This document shows, in pieces, positions 56,601-64,000 of a DNA stretch of 64,000 bases. Positions within the stretch are counted from its first letter, which is position 1; each line of letters starts with the position of its first letter. A program made the translations under genes and the position numbers. A model generated the notes under the pieces. That model did no database searches. It saw only the letters and a list, made by a program, of their open reading frames with translations, and was not told the origin of the DNA. This DNA is from Alligator mississippiensis (lineage: Eukaryota > Chordata > Crocodylia > Alligatoridae): assembly GCF_030867095.1 (NCBI RefSeq), contig NC_081824.1, positions 147,527,433 to 147,591,432 on the forward strand, in the 5' to 3' direction.

Positions 56601-59392
56601 ACATACAACGAGATTTCCAAGTATCTGAAAAAATCATCATTAGTACAAAGCTATTCTAAATCGCACCCAATTCAGAATCCATTGTCTTAAGACTTCTGTT
56701 AGGTATAAGTTGCATTTTTCTGTATGTCTTCTGCTTGATGCTTCCAAAGGTTTTTGTAGATGGGGGACTGAAAATGTTAAAACTGTCAGTGTAGTCTTTG
56801 TGAAATACAGGGTTCTCATGTTATTTACTTTATATTTTTAGTCATCAAAGTTCAGCACTGAATTTAATTATATATTTAGAAAATATTATTCAATTGATCT
56901 TTGAAGTTTCAAAAGTTAGGGCATGATCAGACATGTTTGTGCATGTCATAACTGTAGCACTTAAAATATATCACTGAAATACAGAAGCACAGATCTATGA
57001 TCTGGAAGATAGTTTTAAGGAAGATAATTTTGGAACTTAAAAGTTGCTCTTTTAAGGAAATGCTGTAATCTGTAGCTTTATTGTGATGTGTTCTTTTCAG
57101 TTCATGCTTACAAGTATTAGGAGAAATGGCTGTAAATAAACATTCCCAAGTTAAGTCCTACTGAACCAAAAAAAGTGTGTGTACATGTCAGAATATAATT
57201 TTTTTCATGTTTAAGACCATCTACTTCGGCATTAATAGCTTTGTAAGGTTGTTATATAATAGTTTATTATGGGGCTTCTTTTATCTTTCTCTAATGTGTA
57301 CCTGTTTCTGACAGCTATTGGAGATTGAATTCCAGAGAAAATGAGCAAATCTGGTATGGAAGTCCCTAATTAAAATGCTGTTTTCCCCCAAATTTGTCTT
57401 TAATCCTTCATTATATCTCATGTTACACTAATTTCCCTCTCGAATAGTATCATCAGCCCACCTAATGTTTGTACTCTTGTGTGTGCTCAAAATCTCATAG
57501 CCAAAAAAGTATAGTGTGAGAAGTGATGTAATCAAAGAAAGTGTATACCGTGCTATATGTTATATTTCAGTTTTTCATATCTTAAGATTCATAAGATCAA
57601 ATTCCTGTAATAGAAATTAAATTGGACATTTTAATTAATGAAAGAAAATTACCACGCTAAAACACATTATTATTACAAAGCAAGATATGAAATTGGCTAA
57701 CTGAACAATTCAACTGCTACACCATTCAGGGTATGTGTGGGTTTTTTATTAACTTTATATCTTCTAGCAGCTGCCAGAACACCAGCCCTTTTTTCTTAAT
57801 GTTGCATAGTAGAGCCTAGAAGTGAATATTCAGGGCTGAACTGTATATTTGCAATATAAGCAAAACCTGGGCCAAAAGACAGAGCACCATCTATAATGGA
57901 AATAATACTAACTGGAATAACCGATGCCAGTCAAATCAGTGACTTTAAGATGATTTCCAGTTGACAAGGAAATATAGTATTAAAACATGAAGCTTGTGAG
58001 CTGAATACTTCACATAAGAAAGGATGTATAGTCCAAAATGTTAACTCTTGTTTATACCATTTCAAAACTTCAAGTCATCAGAAGATGAAAAAATAAATAT
58101 AACATTTAAACATCATGTAGTAGAGCTATTTAAGGGAAAATGATAATAATAAGTGTTTCCTTATCAAAGAGGGCAAACCCACAAGGGTAATTACTAGTAT
58201 ACCTAGTTAAATGTATTGAAATGAGTACTAAACAAAACAGGCTGGCTACAAAACAACATCTGGCTATACCAGGAAAGCATTAACACACCTGATATTTCTG
58301 AAGTAAAAAAACAAGCAAGGACTAACAACTTTTGTCATGTGGGTGATGGGGAGATTCTTTTAGACCTTCCTTATGCAGCACATTTCAGAAAGACAAATGG
58401 CTATTTTCTTTCCCTTCCCATTGACAGGTTACCTTTAAATAGGGACTTTCAAAGGATTTCAGTAAATATACTTCCATTGGCTCCCCACCACACATTCATC
58501 CACCACACATTCAAATGAAAAGCATCAAGCAAACCAGACACAAAGATGTTCCACACTTGCTGTACCATTTTATGGTTGGATAAATTGGTTGAATGTGTGA
58601 CATGTTACCCATGATTAACACATTAATTATGAGATAAATATAATGTCTCACAGATGCTCAGAAGCCACTATAGCACCTTCACCCCTGGCTTTTGGAAGAA
58701 TAGCCTAGAGCCTTGATCATAATTTTTTGGCTGCAGTTCTAACCTGAATTAATGTTATAATAGGCAACTGAACCTCTGTCCATTTGTACTGAGGATTTGT
58801 CAGTTGATGCCCTGAATTGTTTTTCAATTTGTTTGTTTGTTAGGGGGTTTTTTGTTTTTTGGGATTTTTTGCAGATCGGAGCAAACAGCTATACTGTGCT
58901 CCTTTGTAATGCTTTAACAGAGCTCTGCTTTCCCTCTTTCCAGCCATTAAATCAGCAGTTCTCAGCCTTTTTAGACCCAAGGCGCTCTTTGGAAAATGCC
59001 AGCTCTTAGCTTTCACGCATTTTTAACTAAGGAAAAATAATAGAGCAATTTTCCTGTTGCAAAAAACTCAGACCACAACAGGTCAGAATTGTTTTAATAT
59101 TCTGGATTTCTATTTGACATCTCTGGGTTTATCTTGTGGATTGTGTTTGCACACCTAACAGTGCTGACATTGTGTGCCTCCCCTTGAAAGGACCTCAAGA
59201 CATCCCCAGGTGCTGCAAAATCCTGGTTAAGAATCACTGCATGAACATCAGTACTTGTATCAGGTTTATTGATCCCATTTTTTTTTTCAGATACCCAGAG
59301 AGTCTGTTCTGTAGTAAAGGAATGGTTTGTTTACTTTGGGAATCCTCTTCACCAACCAGAACTGATGCAACCAGTACAGCTTGACATCCCAG
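49632..59392 (+). CDS. FAM120B: FAM120B (constitutive coactivator of PPAR-gamma), 5' part of the gene
   Basis: Nuclear coactivator family with an XPG/FEN-like N-terminal fold. The mammalian protein is reported to support PPAR-gamma and adipogenesis. Coding exons seen: 49632-50651 (340 codons, phase 0), 54469-54649 and 59291-59392, together about 434 residues. The start MGIKGLQGFV, the blocks IVVDAL, WYTPESWVCGGQW, FFFDGVVEQ, WVKRRLKNN, SLQEADYEVASYGLQHNC and DTDYLIY, and later ECSNTLEDELD and VKEWFVY, all match the family. Kozak context CCAACTATGG. The remaining C-terminal exons lie beyond 64,000. The long acidic repeat linker I know from mammals is absent: exon 2 ends soon after SPWLPPSLS. 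FAM120A and FAM120C are less similar at these blocks. Confidence 0.93.
50652..52403 (+). other. FAM120B intron 2, first part
   Basis: AT-rich unique-looking sequence. I see no exon, RNA gene or clear repeat in it. Confidence 0.5.
52404..53454. mobile_element. Foldback hAT-type DNA transposon in FAM120B intron 2
   Basis: Flanked by an 8-bp duplication, CTGTTTCC at 52396-52403 and CTGTTTAC at 53455-53462, the size used by hAT transposases. Ends TAGAGGAGCACCGAT and the complement of ATCGATGCATCCCTA. Both halves are GC-rich and complementary almost throughout, with the centre near 52,950, so the element is a palindrome of about 500 bp per arm. Long open frames on both strands (for example 52497-53390) arise from this composition and symmetry. 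No transposase is seen. Non-autonomous. Confidence 0.75.
53455..54468 (+). other. FAM120B intron 2, last part
   Basis: Holds an 83-codon open frame at 53686-53937 between splice-like AG and CAG|GTAATG. The frame does not fit phase 0, which the neighbouring exons need, and resembles nothing I know. Confidence 0.4.
54469..54649 (+). CDS. FAM120B: FAM120B coding exon 3
   Basis: 181 nt after TCCTCCTTATTAACAG, starting LAKEQHITGENYMVFNI and including ECSNTLEDELD, a signature of the family, and QALIYRPARQHIYSVLLE. Donor GTAAGG, phase 1. Confidence 0.92.
55285..55740. repeat. GC-rich foldback repeat
   Basis: A segment of about 50 bp at 55285-55335, with TTTAAGTCCCCACAGCAGGT, recurs inverted at 55688-55740. 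Between the arms is GC-rich DNA with overlapping spurious frames on both strands. Sequence near 55135 (TACAGTAGAACCCTGC) looks like a mariner/Tigger-type end. The right end was not found. Confidence 0.45.
55850..58950 (+). other. FAM120B intron 3, unassigned part
   Basis: AT-rich; no coding potential or clear repeat found by eye. Confidence 0.4.
58953..59239. mobile_element. Short hAT-type element near FAM120B exon 4
   Basis: Ends CAGCAGTTCTCAGCC and the complement of GGTTAAGAATCACTG, the CAGTGGTTCTCAACC type common in hAT MITEs. The flanks CATTAAAT and CATGAACA agree at 5 of 8, so the insertion is old. It lies 51 bp before exon 4. Confidence 0.6.
59291..59392 (+). CDS. FAM120B: FAM120B coding exon 4
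   Basis: 102 nt after a long T tract and CAG. It encodes TQRVCSVVKEWFVYFGNPLH and onward to QLDIP, parallel to the human segment containing VKEWFVYPGNPL. Donor GTAGAA, phase 1. Confidence 0.9.
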
Positions 59393-61867
59393 GTAGAATA
59401 AAATTCTTGTACAGTACTTAAATCTGAACTGACCAATCACATTACTTGATCCTTAATTAAAGATTCATCAATCTATTTTTTATCTTTTCTTTTTCCCTTT
59501 TTTTCAAGTGAAAGATTGTTTACTAATTTAAATATGAAAGTTCAAGAATGCAATAAGATTCTTCAAAACTTAAGCATGAAAGAAAAATCTTATAGTAATG
59601 TGTTTTAAGACATTTCTGTGTCCATTTGTGTTTATTTTTCCTTTTCAGTTGTTTTAAAATATGTAGAAGGGACCTGTAAGCTTTGTCATGTTGCACAGTC
59701 TAGTAAATAAAGTAAGTAGTAAGACCTTATTTCTCTTTCCAACCTTACCAAATTCTTTTATAATTTTGTAAGAGGTTACCCATCAACTCTGGAACCCTTT
59801 CCTACTAGTTCCAGCACATTCAATACTAGATTTATAAGCTTCCTGCTACCTGGGCATTCTCAAGTGTTCAGAAGTGAAAAAGAATGTGTTATTTACCTAC
59901 ATATATATCCCCCTCTTCTTTGTAGTATCTGGGTATGAATTAATTTTATTCTTATGGTACATTTATCAGGTAGGGAAGTTTCCCTTTTCATAAGTGAGGA
60001 ATTAAGGTAAACAGAAAGATAAGCGTCTTGCCTGAGATCACCCAGGAAGTTTGTAGTTAAACTGAGAACTGTACCCAAGTCTTCTACCATCACACCTAGC
60101 ACTTTGTCCAGCCACCTATTTTTCCTCCTCCGTGAATCTAGTGATGTAATACTTGCACATAAATTTAAAGATGATAAGGGTGTTCAGAAGAAAGAACAGA
60201 GAGCTTTGGTGGGTAATGGCCCTGGAGTATCCAAAGATAATTTGGAGTTGAGAAATAAAAACCCAGTTGGTCTGTTTTGTAGAATTTTGACTTTATTTAG
60301 AAGCACAATATTTCAGGTACAGAGGAGCATTCATTTGCAAGTAAATTGCACCTTTGTGTGTTATAAGTTTTTTAAAAATCAGTAAAACTATAGCCTCAAA
60401 TTCCATCCCGGAAGTTCAATCAGAGTCTGTGTTTATTTTGCAGTCATAGGCAGGATTACAGCCTGGACAGGCAAACCTGAGCTTAGCTTTTTAACTAACT
60501 CAGCCCAGGTATCAGTAGCAGAGAAGCTGCAGAAACATGGATTTAGCTGTCTAAGAACCCACAGTCCTGAGTAGGCTTGTATATTTTGCCTTGAGCTCAT
60601 GCTACTCCAGCTTCATTGCTGTTGATCCCTTGGCTAGCTGCTTTAAAGCTAGCTCAGGGATGCCTGCTTTTGCTGTTAGCACATTTGATTTCAGTGTAGA
60701 CATAGTTTTTATAACATGTTGTAACCTCTATTCCTAGATGGTAAAGTGGCCCACTGAAAATACAGGTGGAGTGATCTCCATCTTTGCAGGTGGCAGGTCT
60801 TCTGGATCTGTCGCTCTCCCAACTTACCCAAAAAAATCACCTTTGTCTTGAGAATAATCCTGAAGGATTGTAAGGCAAACTGTTTTTAAAACATTATAGC
60901 ATGTATTTAAAAACGTCTTAGCCATAATCACTTCTAACTCAATAATGAAAAGCTGTGTTACTCACAGAGCAGACTAATAAAGAAGGGGAGGAGGACTTGG
61001 GGTGTTTATTTTTAGTGCTCTGTTGTCATTCCTTCAGTGAACAAATATTTTTTCTAAAATTTTTGCAGTCCATATTTGTATGCTGTACATTTGCTCATGT
61101 ATCTTTTATTTTCCACTGCATGACTCTCTGATTCACCAAATAAGGATCCCAGCAGAACATCATGTTTTTCATTAAGGGATCTTATTTGGAGATGCATTTA
61201 AAGAAGTTATAAGAAGCTAGAATTCAAATCTGTTGACCAAAATCAGATCAACAACAACAAAGAAAATCATGATAGTTTCTGTTAACCACTGACAGGGTCC
61301 ATTAATCTGTGGCAGGTTTCTTGGTTTGTTTGTTTTATTCGTTATAACAGATTATAGCAGAAATTTCCACTTTATGGGAAAGTTTAATGTAACACAACTC
61401 CTCACCACCTCGCCCAAGTACTGAGATTGTATGGGTGAAATCCTGACCCTGCTAAAGTCAATGCATGTTTTACTGTCTACTTAGTTTACCACTTCATCCA
61501 TATGTTTTCAAATTTTGTAATTTGTTGATGTGAATGATTAAGGAGAGTATATTATGATATATATTTTAAACTTCAGTCTATATAATCATAAGTATGAGAA
61601 ATTTCCGATTGTTAAAAAAAAAAAAAAAGAAGAAGAAAAACACTGCTGATACAATATTGAGATATAAGACTTCCTTAAATCTGAAAAGTTTACTGCTGAT
61701 ATTTTGACTGTTATTTTCTAATGGATATTGAACTCTTCAGGCTGCAAAAACAATAATAAAGATAAATCATGAGTGTGCACACATATCCAGGTACCCCCCT
61801 CCCCCAGTCTTTTGAACTGGGTCTTTCCCAAATTTTGGAGCGCCATCTTTCATTTGAATGCCTAGAG
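59393..61867 (+). other. FAM120B intron 4, first part
   Basis: Apart from a MIR-like piece at 59890-60115, I see AT-rich sequence without exon candidates that fit the next part of the family. Confidence 0.4.
59890..60115 (-). repeat. MIR-like SINE remnant
   Basis: The plus strand reads as the complement of a MIR core: a TTTCATAAGTGAGGAATTAAGG stretch, then GTCTTGCCTGAGATCACCCAGGAAG, matching the usual pattern around 'acttgcccaaggtcac'. Old and diverged. Confidence 0.5.
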
Positions 61868-62297
61868 CAGTAGTCTCCAAGCTTTTTAAGTAGGAGATCA
61901 CCTTTGGCATTTAAAAGCAACTCAAGATCTACCGTGCACTGCCACCCCACCTCCCACACAGCAGGTAAATTTGTGGGGAGGGAAGGGGGGGGGCAGATAG
62001 AGGCAGAGGAAGAAAAAATTATCTGGGGGCACACCTCCCCTGCAGATAAGTCCCACCTGGCTAGGGCCCCACTCAACTTGCTCCTGCCTCTACGGCACTG
62101 ACCCTTACTGTGGGGCCTCAATCTAGCCCCCGGCCCTTCCCTCCCCCACGGACTGACCTGCTGGGCTGGGGCACGCGTATGTATGCACGCGGGCACTCAG
62201 GCCCCAGCCTCAGATCGACTCCAAGAGATTCCGAGATCTACCGCAAGAGACTCTGAGAATTACTGGTGGATCGAGATCCACTGTTTGGTGACCACTG
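61868..62297. mobile_element. Non-autonomous hAT element with exact ends
   Basis: Flanks GCCTAGAG (61860-61867) and GCCTAGGG (62298-62305) match at 7 of 8. Ends CAGTAGTCTCCAAGC and the complement of TTTGGTGACCACTG. It is 430 bp, GC-rich inside, with no transposase. The near-identical target duplication suggests a moderate age. Confidence 0.75.
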
Positions 62298-62305
62298 GCC
62301 TAGGG

Positions 62306-64000
62306 CAGTGAATTTCTTCCATGTATGTTGACAGATCACAATTACAGCTTTGTAAGGTTTGGAGTTGTTTTTAATTTTATTTTTGAGCAACGAAAAACAT
62401 AAGGACTGCAAGCCTTTTCAGCTCTTCTTGTCCATCCCCATGCTACAGCCAGGGGCATACTAATATGGGTAAGAAAAATGCACGTGTCGTTAAAGATCAT
62501 GCTGTGGCTTCTAGGAATAGTCTAGCAAACAAGAAGTTGATAAAACAGCTCTAAGTGAATTTAGATTTGATAACAGAAAGGGGTTTCTTATCCCCTAAGC
62601 ATAGCTGATCCACTTGATGTCTTCAGTGTGTGCATTTCTGTTCCAATCACTGGATCTACAGACATCTGTAATTGGTAGATTAGCTTGCAGAAGGGGATAA
62701 TTCAAAGTCTTTTAAACAGTCAGATTTAACAAGTATTCTGGCTTGTAGCAATAAACCTTAAAAAAACAGCCAGGATGATTGGCAGGCTTATGCTAAGCAT
62801 TCCTGAGAAGGAAAGTCTTCTGAAAATCTTTTTATAGCTTAGTCTGTTCCTGTGCATGTAAATACTTAATGTTAAGGCTTTATTTTATTGACTCTTTTGT
62901 TTTTACTGCAATGCCACATTTCAGTATTTATTACCTCAGGCTGACAAACTGATTTTTTTTCTTTTTTTTTTTTAAGATTCAGGCTGTGCTCTATCTATGC
63001 TTTATGTGCAATTCGTGTATGAGTTGGTATAATTAAGAGTTTAATGACACTTCAGTGTTAATGTATGCCACTGGTTTGTGTTCGAATGCATTATTTACTT
63101 ATTAGAAATTGGTTATTGAAGCTCAACCAACAGAACTAAAAGTTTACCTTTGAGGTTTTTTCCTGTTTTTCACATGGTCACTTATTTAATTATATCTTTT
63201 ATTCTCACTTAGGTATTGGCAGGAAAAAAATAAATGTGATCAATGATCTTTTGATATTTTGGGTCAAACCTTTGTAGCTAGAAAGCTCAAACTATTGCAT
63301 CTTCATGTTGACCAGGCCAATGATCTAGTCATCTCTTTACTCTAGGAATTTACAGGAAGTATAATCATGTATACTCCTAAACATAGTTCTTCACCCATTT
63401 TCTACATACTGAAGAAACACCAAAACAGACAAAAGGTCACGGAATCCTTGGGTGTCTTTCTTTGAGTCACACAAACTTGTACTAGTTAAATCCTAAAACA
63501 GTTACGTTTCCTTTGAATAATCCTTCTCATAGCAATCATCTCAGGTGTTAACCGAGTGTTTTAAAATGGTTTTATTTTTGCTTCTCTCTGATATTTTTTC
63601 AAAAGTGAATTTAAATAAATACAGGTGCTCAGTACCCAGATGCATTTGAAAAATATAAATTTCCTCTATATCCAAGTAAATATCTTTTTTCTTCAGACAA
63701 CTATAAAATAATTGAAGCCATGTAGAAAGGGGGTGTAATCTAGTGGTTGGGGGAAAAAAACCACTGAAAGTTAAGCCTTCTGTGTACTGATTTTTTTTTT
63801 TGTCTGTCATTTGTCTTGGGTCACATACAGCCAGTTATTAAATGTCATTGTTCTTAAATCTACTTGTCTTTTATATGAATGTTAAAATAATAGGTAAGTC
63901 CTAGGAGTGATATAGAGTTTAATTATTTGTAAAATGCATAGAAGTCCTTGGATAAATACCTTGGTTGTGGTGTTCCAATAGAAGAAGGTTATATTTTCTT
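62306..64000 (+). other. Right end of the window, intronic to FAM120B
   Basis: AT-rich sequence. A T-tract plus AAG at about 62960-62976, followed by IQAVLYLCF-like codons, looked like an exon, but the frame stops within 20 codons. Confidence 0.4.

Noticed and set aside
62960-63060. Possible next FAM120B exon (IQAVLYLCF-like codons)
   Set aside because: It resembles FQALCCLLIYL only loosely and stops within 20 codons without a suitable donor.

Overview
The window is vertebrate genomic DNA, most likely from a non-avian sauropsid, with a crocodilian the best guess and a turtle second. The reasons are short CR1 LINE tails ending in ATTCTATG-type repeats, MIR-like SINE remnants, many small hAT and Tigger-like elements, a family of repeats that looks Penelope-like, and introns larger than a bird would carry. 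The two genes and their order match human 6q27: DLL1 on the minus strand, back to back with FAM120B on the plus strand.

Layout. 1-24,130 is a gene desert downstream of DLL1. It holds GC-rich foldback DNA, two DNA transposons filled with GC-rich sequence (5881-7484 and 8877-9761), Penelope-like repeats, CR1 pieces, a tRNA-Arg-like pseudogene joined to a CR1 tail, and MIR-like SINEs. 24,135-34,240 is the complete DLL1 gene: 11 coding exons on the minus strand, every exon joining in frame to a predicted 735-residue protein. It ends in the PDZ-binding tail ATEV and has an AU-rich 3' UTR. 34,240-35,500 is the DLL1 promoter (TATA, octamer, CCAAT) and a likely upstream neural enhancer. 35,500-43,700 is intergenic. 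43,700-44,300 is a CpG-rich TATA-less promoter that I assign to FAM120B. 44,300-64,000 is the 5' part of FAM120B: a non-coding first exon (inferred), the large XPG-like coding exon at 49,596-50,651, and two further coding exons. The gene runs off the right edge.

How the genes work. DLL1 is the membrane ligand that activates Notch receptors on neighbouring cells. FAM120B is an XPG/FEN-like-fold protein known in mammals as a coactivator of PPAR-gamma. They share a neighbourhood but not a known pathway. The most informative regulatory feature is three identical miR-34/449 seed sites in the DLL1 3' UTR, all distal to a possible proximal poly(A) signal. The most unusual non-genic features are a repeat family whose copies keep a hammerhead-ribozyme-like core with compensating stem changes, and several DNA transposons whose interiors are GC-rich palindromes or minisatellites.
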